Origin: Deltaproteobacteria bacterium
GTDB taxonomy: Bacteria; Desulfobacterota_E; Deferrimicrobia; Deferrimicrobiales; Deferrimicrobiaceae
Assembly: GCA_023488945.1 (NCBI GenBank)
Contig: JAMDBZ010000070.1
Location: 1-17,280, forward strand
Length of the DNA: 17,280 nt
Reading direction: 5' to 3'
The position numbers and the translations under genes are program-made. This document shows positions 7,831 to 13,698 of this stretch, piece after piece; positions within the stretch are counted from its first letter, which is position 1; the number at the start of each line of letters is the position of its first letter. The notes below the pieces were generated by a model. It did not search any database, was not told the origin of the DNA, and was given only the letters and a program-made list of their open reading frames with translations.

Positions 7831-7840
7831 ATGTTTTTGT

Positions 7841-7859
7841 AACATACATTCAGTATGTT
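7841..7859. promoter_or_regulatory. Perfect 7-bp dyad (AACATAC-N5-GTATGTT)
   Basis: A perfect inverted repeat AACATAC / GTATGTT with spacer ATTCA lies 11 bp upstream of the small minus-strand gene. Its position suits an operator for the two-gene nucleotidyltransferase module. It could also form a hairpin in the 5' leader of that transcript. The flanks are unusually AT-rich for this window. Confidence 0.5.
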
Positions 7860-7923
7860 TCCCAATAAAAATGACCATGATACGGGAATAGCCGCGGCAA
7901 AAATTTCACCAAGAAAATATCTC

Positions 7924-7952
7924 TTGACACCGCCATGCACGATTAATATACT
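7924..7952 (+). promoter_or_regulatory. Sigma70 promoter of the sulfur operon
   Basis: A consensus -35 box TTGACA (7924-7929) and a -10 box TATACT (7947-7952) are separated by exactly 17 bp. Transcription should start near 7959, giving a leader of about 108 nt before the ATG at 8068. This is the strongest promoter match I see in the window. Confidence 0.75.
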
Positions 7953-7965
7953 ACCAATAAGATAG
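7950..7965 (+). promoter_or_regulatory. Rrf2-type operator, copy A (ACTACCAATAAGATAG)
   Basis: This 16-bp motif overlaps the -10 box and the predicted transcription start, a classical repressor position. It matches 13 of 16 bases of ACTACCTATAAAGTAG before the operon's own Rrf2 gene (11407-11422), and the 3' flanks are also similar. The binding protein is inferred from this pairing and is not shown directly. Confidence 0.6.
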
Positions 7966-8026
7966 GATTTGTATGACAATTCCGCTTTAGCGGGATTTTC
8001 TTGAGCACACAAATCCTATCAAATCC
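7961..8026 (+). promoter_or_regulatory. Structured 5' leader of the sulfur operon (candidate cis-RNA)
   Basis: GATAGGATTTGT (7961-7972) and ACAAATCCTATC (8009-8020) form a perfect 12-bp outer stem. Inside it AATTCCGC (7978-7985) and GCGGGATT (7990-7997) form a second stem with loop TTTA, followed by TTCTT. CAAATCC recurs at 8020-8026, ten bases after the first copy, so the 5' GGATTTG has two possible partners. Because the transcript should begin near 7959, the whole structure lies in the leader RNA. The inner hairpin plus U-rich tail resembles an attenuator. I do not recognise a known riboswitch class here. Confidence 0.55.
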
Positions 8027-8067
8027 GTATTGTTTGTGGAGCCGGGATATTGCCTGGGAGGAACGCG

Positions 8068-9351
8068 ATGAAGCCCGCCGATCCCTACCTGCCGGTCTTT
8101 TTCGATGTCGCGGGCGCGCCCGTCCTCGTCGTGGGCGCGGGTGTCGTCGCGGAACGGAAGATCCGATCGCTTCTATCCCGCGGAGCCGCGGTGACGGCAG
8201 TGGCAATAGAGTTCTCCTCCGCTGTCCGTAAGTTGGCGCAATGCGGATCCATCCGGGCGATCCGGGATTCGTTCCGCCCCGCGCACCTCGACGGGATGGC
8301 GCTCGCCTTCGCGGCGACGTCCGATCGCGCGGTCAACCGGTCCGTTTCCCGGGAAGCGAAGCGCCGCGGAGTACCCGTCAACGCGGCCGACTCCCCCGAC
8401 GACTGCTCCTTTATCCTCCCCGCGGTCGTCGCGGGCGACGAGTTCACGCTGGCTGTTTCGACGGCCGGGCGGAACCCGGGCGCGGCGCGTGCCGTCCGCG
8501 AATATCTCGAGGAGAACCGCGCGGAGCTCGCCGTGCGGCTCGAGCGGGGGCGGCGGCGCCCCGCGAGCCGGCCCGCTCCCGGGATGGTGTTCATCGTGGG
8601 CGCCGGGCCGGGCGACCCGGACCTGTTGACGGTGCGCGCTCTCGGGCTGCTGCGCGCCGCGGACGTGGTCATCCACGACTACCTCGTGCCGCGGGACATC
8701 GTCTCCCTCGCCTCGCCGAAAGCGAAGGTGCTCTGCTACGCGCGTCGGGGGCGGACGGACGGCCACGGCTCCGCGCTCAAGCAGGACGCGATCCACGCGG
8801 CGATGGCCCGGTTCGCCCGGGAGGGGAAATCGGTCGTGCGGCTCAAATCCGGCGATCCGCTCGTCTTCGGCCGGGGCGGCGAGGAAGCGCAGTTCCTGGC
8901 CTCCGAAGGGATTCCCTTCGAGATCGTGCCGGGGATCACGGCCGCCGTCGGCTGTGCCGCCTCGGCGGGCATCCCGCTCACGCACCGGGCGCTCGCCTCG
9001 TCGGTCACCTTCATCGCCGGCCACGAGGCGGACGGCAAGCACGGCTCCGCGATCGACTGGGCGCGGCTGCCGAAGGATGGCACACTGGCCGTTTACATGG
9101 GCGTCGGGCGCTCCGGGGAGCTGGCGCGGGACCTCGTCGAAAAAGGCGGGTTCCCCCCGGAGACGCCCGTCGCGATCGTCGAGAACGGGACGCGCCGGGG
9201 GCAGAGGGTCCTTCGAGGAACGCTTGACGGGCTTTCAAGGCTCGTCGAGGAAGCGGGCGTGCGCTCGCCCGCCGTGCTGTTCGTGGGAAGAAGCGCAGGG
9301 CTCGCCGTCGCGGAGGGGGAGAACGATGGATCCGTCGCACAGGGTGTTTGA
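8068..9351 (+). CDS. cysG: Siroheme synthase: precorrin-2 dehydrogenase/ferrochelatase fused to uroporphyrinogen-III methyltransferase
   Basis: This is a bifunctional or trifunctional enzyme of 427 residues making siroheme, the cofactor of the sulfite reductase encoded two genes downstream. The N-terminal NAD-binding part (about 8-145) has VLVVGAGVVAERK at 19-31, VNAADSPDDCSF with the conserved Asp108, and STAGRNPGAARAVREYL. The C-terminal SAM-dependent methyltransferase (about 173-415) has VGAGPGDPDLLTVRAL, GDPLVFGRGGEEA and VPGITAA. Only about 25 residues link the two parts, so most of the dimerisation domain of enterobacterial CysG (457 residues) is missing. The start is ATG 8068 after GGGAGGA; an in-frame ATG at 8050 lacks such a site. 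It is first in the sulfur operon, and its 3' end overlaps the next gene by 26 bp. Confidence 0.92.
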   Translation: MKPADPYLPVFFDVAGAPVLVVGAGVVAERKIRSLLSRGAAVTAVAIEFSSAVRKLAQCGSIRAIRDSFRPAHLDGMALAFAATSDRAVNRSVSREAKRRGVPVNAADSPDDCSFILPAVVAGDEFTLAVSTAGRNPGAARAVREYLEENRAELAVRLERGRRRPASRPAPGMVFIVGAGPGDPDLLTVRALGLLRAADVVIHDYLVPRDIVSLASPKAKVLCYARRGRTDGHGSALKQDAIHAAMARFAREGKSVVRLKSGDPLVFGRGGEEAQFLASEGIPFEIVPGITAAVGCAASAGIPLTHRALASSVTFIAGHEADGKHGSAIDWARLPKDGTLAVYMGVGRSGELARDLVEKGGFPPETPVAIVENGTRRGQRVLRGTLDGLSRLVEEAGVRSPAVLFVGRSAGLAVAEGENDGSVAQGV

Positions 9352-10294
9352 CGACGTCTCGCAGCTCATCGGCTCGCGGGAGAACCCGACGCCGCTCGTG
9401 CGGCTGTCCCGGGTCGCACCGGAGGGGAGTGGGACGATCTACGCCAAGCTCGAGTGGATGAACCCGTTCGGCTCGATCAAGGACCGGACCGCGCTCTATC
9501 TCCTCAAGGGGCTCGCAGAGCGCCGGGCGCTCGACGGGAAGAAGATCGTCGAGCCGACCTCGGGCAACACCGGGATCGCGATCTCGGCGCTGGCCAATCT
9601 CCTCGGGGTCCCGTGCACCATCACGATCCCCTCGGGCGCCCCGGAGGAGAAGATCGCCCTCCTGCGGTTGCTGGGTGCCGAGGTGTGGCCGACGCCCGAC
9701 GACCTGTGCCCGATCGACCACCCGAAGGACGGGGCGATCGCGCTCGCCCGCTCCTTCGTGACCGGCGAGGGGACAAAGGACCTTTACGTGATGCCGAACC
9801 AGTACGAGAACCCGGATAACGTGAAGGCGCACTACGAGACGACGGGCCCGGAGATCTGGGAACAGACGGAAGGCCGCGTGACCCACTTCTTCGCCGGGTA
9901 CGGGACATGCGGGACGATCACCGGCGTCGCGAAATACTTGAAGGAGAAAAACCCCGCCGTCCGGGTCATCGCGATCGAACCGCAAAAAGGACACCGGATC
10001 CCGGGGCTCAAGAACTTCGAGGAGAGCAGGAAGCCGGGGATCCTCGACGAGTCGCTCGTCGACAAGGCAGTGCAGGTCCCCGACGCGCCCGCCTACGAGA
10101 CGGCGATCCGGCTCGCCCGCGAGGAGAGCCTCCTCGTCGGCCCCTCGACCGGCGCCATCGTGCGGGCCGCGCTCGACGAGGAGCTTCCGCCGGACGCGGT
10201 GGCCGTGTGCATTTCTCCCGACAACGCGTTCAAGTACACCTCCTTCTTCCTGGATTACGTCCGGAACGACGGGGTTCCCAAGGTCGCGGTATGA
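9326..10294 (+). CDS. Cysteine synthase family PLP enzyme
   Basis: This is a fold-type II PLP enzyme of 322 residues, most likely joining sulfide to O-acetylserine (or a related activated serine) to give cysteine. The PLP-binding lysine is Lys52 in NPFGSIKDRTA. The substrate loop TSGNTG is at 78-83, the phosphate-binding glycine loop is GYGTCGTITG (191-200), and GPSTGA lies at 272-277 where the pyridine-nitrogen serine is expected. It has no CBS domain, so a regulated cystathionine beta-synthase is less likely. CysK or CysM cannot be separated by eye. The ATG at 9326 follows GGAGGGGGAGAA. It overlaps the siroheme gene by 26 bp and shares ATGA with the sulfite reductase gene, so translation is tightly coupled. 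The gene pair makes and uses sulfide in succession. Confidence 0.9.
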   Translation: MDPSHRVFDDVSQLIGSRENPTPLVRLSRVAPEGSGTIYAKLEWMNPFGSIKDRTALYLLKGLAERRALDGKKIVEPTSGNTGIAISALANLLGVPCTITIPSGAPEEKIALLRLLGAEVWPTPDDLCPIDHPKDGAIALARSFVTGEGTKDLYVMPNQYENPDNVKAHYETTGPEIWEQTEGRVTHFFAGYGTCGTITGVAKYLKEKNPAVRVIAIEPQKGHRIPGLKNFEESRKPGILDESLVDKAVQVPDAPAYETAIRLAREESLLVGPSTGAIVRAALDEELPPDAVAVCISPDNAFKYTSFFLDYVRNDGVPKVAV

Positions 10295-11169
10295 ACGAAG
10301 CCGATTACAAGGAATTGAAAAAAGGCGGGATGATGCGCCAGCGGGAGGCGGGGCTCTTCTCCGTCCGCCTCCACGTGGTCGGAGGGCAGCTCACGACGGC
10401 GCAGCTTGCCGCGGTCCGGAAGGCGGCGGACCGGTTCGGGCGGGGGGAGGTCCACCTCACGACCCGGCAGGGGGTGGAGATCCCATTCGTCCCGACGGAG
10501 TCGCTTGCGGCGATCAAGGCGTTCCTGGCCGATTCGGGCGTGGGAGTCGGCGTCTGCGGCCCGACCGTGCGGACGGTAACCGCATGCCAGGGATGCCGGA
10601 TCTGCCCGAGCGGGGCAATCGACGCGGCCGACCTCGCGCGGAGGATCGACCGGGAGTTCTACGGCGCGAAAGTCCCGCATAAGTTCAAGGTCAGCATCTC
10701 CGGGTGCGCGAACAACTGCATGAAGGCCGAGGAGAACGACATCGGCGTGAAGGGGTGGATCGCCCCGCGCTGGACGCAGGACCCGTGCACCTTCTGCGGC
10801 GCGTGCGAATCGGCCTGCCCCACCAAGGTGATCCGCGTCTCGGAGGGGGACGGCCTGGTGACGATCAACCTCGACGGCTGCATCGGGTGCGGCGACTGCA
10901 TCGCGGTCTGCCCATCGGGGGCCATGTCCGAGGAGGCCATCGGCTACCGTCTCTTCGCCGGGGGGAAGTTCGGGAGACTCCCGCTCCTCGGAAAGCCGAT
11001 CCTGGGAGTCCTCCGGTCGGCGGACGAGGTGATCGCCGCGATCCGCTCGGCGATCGATTTCTTCCGCGTCCACGGGGAGCCGAGGGAGCGGTTCGGAGAC
11101 ACGCTCCAGCGGACGGGGCTCCGCGCCCTCGAGGACCACATCCGGGAAAGGACGGCGCTTTCGGCATGA
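10291..11169 (+). CDS. Small siroheme/4Fe-4S sulfite reductase with two ferredoxin clusters
   Basis: This 292-residue protein is predicted to reduce sulfite to sulfide (six electrons). A nitrite/sulfite reductase ferredoxin-like half-domain (about 15-85, with HLTTRQGVEIPF) is followed by the siroheme-4Fe-4S ligands Cys99-x5-Cys105 and Cys139-x3-Cys143 (ISGCANNCMKAEENDIG). An inserted pair of 4Fe-4S clusters comes next: Cys166/169/172/176 and Cys197/200/203/207. It resembles the anaerobic AsrC / DsrA-like and Fsr-type small sulfite reductases rather than the 570-residue CysI. It would receive electrons through its own ferredoxin domain. No flavoprotein reductase is encoded nearby. The start shares ATGA with the cysteine synthase stop, and the end shares ATGA with the TusA-like gene. 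Nitrite as substrate is possible, but the neighbours favour sulfite. Confidence 0.9.
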   Translation: MNEADYKELKKGGMMRQREAGLFSVRLHVVGGQLTTAQLAAVRKAADRFGRGEVHLTTRQGVEIPFVPTESLAAIKAFLADSGVGVGVCGPTVRTVTACQGCRICPSGAIDAADLARRIDREFYGAKVPHKFKVSISGCANNCMKAEENDIGVKGWIAPRWTQDPCTFCGACESACPTKVIRVSEGDGLVTINLDGCIGCGDCIAVCPSGAMSEEAIGYRLFAGGKFGRLPLLGKPILGVLRSADEVIAAIRSAIDFFRVHGEPRERFGDTLQRTGLRALEDHIRERTALSA

Positions 11170-11396
11170 CCTCGTTCCTCGACATCACGAAGGACGTCTG
11201 CCCCATGACGTTCGTCAAGGTCAAGATGGCGCTCGCGACTCTCCCCGCGTCGGCGGCGCTTCGGGTCCGGCTCAAGGAGGACGCGCTCAAGAACGTGATC
11301 TCCTCCCTGAAATCGGAAGGACACAAGGTGACCCGCGTCGACCGTGAGGAGACGTTCTTCCTGCTGGAAGTCGTGAAGGACGGGGGTAAATCTTGA
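11166..11396 (+). CDS. tusA: TusA/SirA-like sulfur carrier protein
   Basis: This 76-residue cytoplasmic protein has the TusA fold pattern: a first strand LDITKDVCPMTFVKVKMAL, then LRVRLKEDALKNVISSLKSEGHKVTRV. Family members carry sulfur as a persulfide on a conserved cysteine, here Cys12, the protein's only cysteine. The usual CPxP motif reads CPMT, so the second proline is lost. The position directly after a sulfite reductase (4-bp ATGA overlap) suggests it hands sulfur between the reductase, cysteine synthesis and other acceptors. That role is inference from context. It is followed by a 56-bp gap that holds an Rrf2-type operator. Confidence 0.85.
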   Translation: MTSFLDITKDVCPMTFVKVKMALATLPASAALRVRLKEDALKNVISSLKSEGHKVTRVDREETFFLLEVVKDGGKS

Positions 11397-11418
11397 CGAA
11401 TAATTCACTACCTATAAA
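11393..11418 (+). promoter_or_regulatory. Possible weak internal promoter before the Rrf2 gene
   Basis: TTGACG (11393-11398) and TATAAA (11413-11418) face each other across only 14 bp, shorter than the ideal 17. The TATAAA lies inside the operator-like motif. It would allow separate, self-repressed expression of the regulator and the last gene. Weak on its own. Confidence 0.35.
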
Positions 11419-11422
11419 GTAG
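11407..11422 (+). promoter_or_regulatory. Rrf2-type operator, copy B (ACTACCTATAAAGTAG)
   Basis: This imperfect dyad (CTAC-N7-GTAG) lies 30 bp upstream of the Rrf2 start codon and is 13/16 identical to the motif at 7950-7965 over the operon promoter. Its location fits autoregulation by the Rrf2 protein. Confidence 0.6.
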
Positions 11423-11452
11423 AAATTGGAGATGACCGGATTCGGAGGACCC

Positions 11453-11905
11453 ATGCGGCTGTCGAAGAAAGCCGAATACGGCCTGCGCGCGCTCATTTAC
11501 GCCGCCCGGTTTCCCGAGGGCACCTCGTTCCAGATCAAGGACCTCGCGGAAAAGAACGGGATCCCGAAGAAGTTCCTCGAGCTCATCCTGCTCGAACTGA
11601 AGAACGCGGGGATCCTCCGGAGCCGGCGCGGGGTCGGCGGCGGCTACCTGCTGGCGCGCCGCCCGGAATCCATCCGCTCCTCCGAGATCATCCAGGCCGT
11701 GGAAGGCCCCGTCGGGGGCGCCGGCAACCCGAAGCGGGCAGCGAAGGAAGGCGATGAAACTCCTTCGCCGGCGGTCGCCCGACTCGTCCGGGAAGCGTCC
11801 GATGCGGCCGGCTCCGTGCTCGACCGATGGACGCTCGCCGACCTCTCCCGCGAGGAGCGCGAGGCGCAGGAGCGGAAGCAGCGCACCGTGATGTACTTCA
11901 TCTGA
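11453..11905 (+). CDS. Rrf2-family transcriptional regulator (no Fe-S cysteines)
   Basis: This 150-residue DNA-binding protein has an N-terminal winged helix typical of Rrf2: MRLSKKAEYGLRALIYAA, recognition region IKDLAEKNGIPKKFLELILLELKNAGIL, and wing RSRRGVGGGYLLAR (57-70). It has no cysteine at all, so it cannot carry the IscR/NsrR-type cluster. It is closer in design to CymR-like regulators, which control cysteine metabolism, in CymR's case through contact with cysteine synthase. The ATG at 11453 has GGAGGA four bases upstream; an upstream in-frame ATG at 11426 lacks support. Sitting inside the sulfur operon with matching operators before itself and before the first gene, it is the likely local repressor. 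The effector is unknown. Confidence 0.88.
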   Translation: MRLSKKAEYGLRALIYAARFPEGTSFQIKDLAEKNGIPKKFLELILLELKNAGILRSRRGVGGGYLLARRPESIRSSEIIQAVEGPVGGAGNPKRAAKEGDETPSPAVARLVREASDAAGSVLDRWTLADLSREEREAQERKQRTVMYFI

Positions 11906-11939
11906 ACGGGGACAGGCGGTCGGGCGGAGGGGCGAAGAC

Positions 11940-13103
11940 GTGGCGAGGCGACGATCCATCGAGACGGTCGCGGCGCAGGCCGGCGTGGGAGCCGACCGGG
12001 CGTACGGCGCGGTCAGCGCGCCCATCTACACCACGGCGATCTACCGGTACGACGCGTTCGGGAAAAACCGGGGGTTCGACTACTCCCGCGCCGAGAACCC
12101 GACCCGGCAGGCGGCGGAGAAGACGCTCGCCGATCTCGAGGGCGGCGCGCGCGCGGTGGCCTTCGCCTCGGGGATGGCGGCCGTCTCCGCCGTGATGACG
12201 CTCTTCCGGTCGGGCGACCACGTCCTCTGCTCCGACGATCTCTACGGAGGCACCTACCGGTACTTCGAGAAGCTGATGCGGCCCTACGGACTCTCGTTCG
12301 ACTACGTCGACATGGGGAATCCGGAGGCCGTGGCGCGCCGGATCGGGCGGAAGACCCGGGCCGCCTTCCTCGAGACACCCACGAACCCCCTGATGAAGAT
12401 CGCGGACATCCGGGAGGTGGCCCGGATCTGCCGGCGGAAGAAGGTCCTCTCGATCGTCGACAACACCTTCATGTCCCCCCTCCTCCAGCGACCGCTCGCG
12501 CTCGGCGCGGACGTCGTCGTGCACAGCGCAACGAAGTTCCTCGGGGGGCACAACGACCTGATCGGGGGCGCGGTGATCACGGCCGGCGCGGAGCTGGGCG
12601 AGAAGATCGCCTTCGCCCAGAAGGCGGCCGGGGCCATCCTCTCTCCGTTCGACTCGTGGCTCCTCCTGCGCGGGATCAAGACGCTCGGCGTGCGGATGGC
12701 GCGCGCGCAGCGGAACGCCGAACAGCTCGCGACGTTCCTCGAAAGCCACCCGTTCGTCCGGAAGGTCTTTTACCCAGGGCTCCCGGGCCACCCGCGGCGG
12801 GATCTGCACTTCGCCCAGGCGACGGGGCCCGGGGCGATCATCTCGTTCGAGCTCGCGCGCGAGTCCGCCGTGCCGCCTTTCCTGAACGCCCTGAAGACGG
12901 TCCTCCTCGCGGAGAGCCTCGGCGGCGTCGAGTCGCTCGTCACCCACCCCGCGACGATGACGCACGCCGACATCCCCCGGGAGGAGCAGGAGGCGGTGGG
13001 GCTGACGCCGGCCCTCGTCCGGCTGTCCGTCGGGGTCGAGGACGTGGACGACCTGCGGGCGGACATCGCCTCCGCGCTGCGGATCGCCGAGCGCAGGTCC
13101 TGA
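11940..13103 (+). CDS. Cys/Met metabolism PLP enzyme (cystathionine gamma-synthase/lyase family)
   Basis: This is a fold-type I PLP enzyme of 387 residues. Diagnostic residues are YSRAENPTR (48-56, phosphate contact from the neighbouring subunit), SGMAAVSAV (77-85), Asp174 in IVDNTFMSP, and PLP lysine Lys199 in HSATKFLGGHND. The conserved GGVESLVTHPATMTH and LVRLSVGVED segments lie near the C-terminus. Family members make or break cystathionine or add sulfide to activated homoserine. The exact reaction cannot be read from sequence, though the last position in a sulfide-to-cysteine operon fits cystathionine gamma-synthase or gamma-lyase. The start is GTG 11940 with GGAGG ten bases upstream; the gap to the Rrf2 gene is 34 bp. 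The next gene is convergent, with only 7 bp between stop codons. Confidence 0.88.
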   Translation: MARRRSIETVAAQAGVGADRAYGAVSAPIYTTAIYRYDAFGKNRGFDYSRAENPTRQAAEKTLADLEGGARAVAFASGMAAVSAVMTLFRSGDHVLCSDDLYGGTYRYFEKLMRPYGLSFDYVDMGNPEAVARRIGRKTRAAFLETPTNPLMKIADIREVARICRRKKVLSIVDNTFMSPLLQRPLALGADVVVHSATKFLGGHNDLIGGAVITAGAELGEKIAFAQKAAGAILSPFDSWLLLRGIKTLGVRMARAQRNAEQLATFLESHPFVRKVFYPGLPGHPRRDLHFAQATGPGAIISFELARESAVPPFLNALKTVLLAESLGGVESLVTHPATMTHADIPREEQEAVGLTPALVRLSVGVEDVDDLRADIASALRIAERRS

Positions 13104-13110
13104 CGATTCT

Positions 13111-13602
13111 TTATCCTCTGACGGCGGGGAGGTAGACCAGGAAGGCGGTGCCGCGGCCCGGCTCGCTCCGGACGTCGATATCCAGGAGCTCCCGCTCGCG
13201 GCGCACCGCCTCCTCGGCGTTCTTCCGGTCCGTGATGTCCCGGATGCTTCCCCGGAAGCCGAAGGAGGGGCCGCTCTCGTCCCGGACCGGCACGAAGGAA
13301 AGGGATCCCCACCGCACCGCGCCGTCCTTCCGGCGGATCCGGAACTCGATGTCGTGCCCTTCCTTCCCGGCCACGGCATCGTGGTAATGCGCCCGGATCC
13401 GGGGGTAGTCGTCGGGATGGACATAGTCGCGCAGCCGGACCTTCCCCGCGAGCAGCTCCTCCCGGGGGAAGCCGCTGGTCCGCTCGCACGCGGCGCTGAT
13501 GTACTCGATGGCGCCGTTCTCGCGGACCCGGAACTGCCAGTCCGTCGTGACCTCGGAGATGATCCGGAACCGCAGATCCGAATCTACGGGGGCGATCGCC
13601 AA
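13111..13602 (-). CDS. PAS protein carrying only the tail of a histidine-kinase ATPase domain (probable remnant)
   Basis: This 163-residue protein has one clear PAS domain with PAC motif (about 12-130): GFPREELLAGKVRLRDYVHPDDYPR, then FRIRRKDGAVRWGS and FRGSIRDITDRKNAEEAVRRE. It then jumps at about residue 140 to DIDVRSEPGRGTAFLVYLPAVRG. That is the last strand of a HATPase_c domain, normally reached only after the phospho-acceptor helices and N/G boxes. About 170-200 residues expected in a sensor kinase are therefore absent, yet the frame is intact. It can have no kinase activity. It is either an in-frame deletion product, a free PAS sensor, or an assembly collapse near 13180. The start is TTG 13602, with GGAGG four bases before it. 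It is convergent with the sulfur operon. Confidence 0.75.
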   Translation of the reverse strand: MAIAPVDSDLRFRIISEVTTDWQFRVRENGAIEYISAACERTSGFPREELLAGKVRLRDYVHPDDYPRIRAHYHDAVAGKEGHDIEFRIRRKDGAVRWGSLSFVPVRDESGPSFGFRGSIRDITDRKNAEEAVRRERELLDIDVRSEPGRGTAFLVYLPAVRG

Positions 13603-13678
13603 GGCGCCTCCGGTCCGCAGGGTTTACTGGAACCGTTCGCCGGCCTATTATGCCACATTCCCATCATTTCAGCCGGTC

Positions 13679-13693
13679 CGCCCGTTGCGGGCG
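13679..13693. terminator. Possible hairpin after mtgA
   Basis: A perfect 6-bp stem CGCCCG / CGGGCG with a 3-base loop lies 5 bp beyond the mtgA stop codon. No U-rich tail follows, so it is at best a weak or stability hairpin. Confidence 0.3.
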
Positions 13694-13698
13694 CCGCC

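Larger units (their letters stand above)
7860..8067. other. AT-rich gene-free control region
   Basis: About 240 bases (7831-8067) between the small minus-strand gene and siroheme synthase hold no credible gene. The stretch 7840-8040 is clearly AT-richer than the rest of the window. It carries a strong + strand promoter, an Rrf2-type operator and nested inverted repeats, listed separately. The composition could mark a horizontally acquired module edge, or simply a divergent promoter region. Confidence 0.6.

Noticed and set aside
7978..8002. Inner leader hairpin as a plain terminator of the minus-strand module
   Set aside because: That module is transcribed away from this point, so the hairpin cannot end its transcript; it makes sense only as part of the plus-strand leader.
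11898..13424. 508-residue minus-strand frame opposite the PLP enzyme
   Set aside because: Its composition is shadow-like, and it overlaps the well-supported PLP enzyme and PAS genes.
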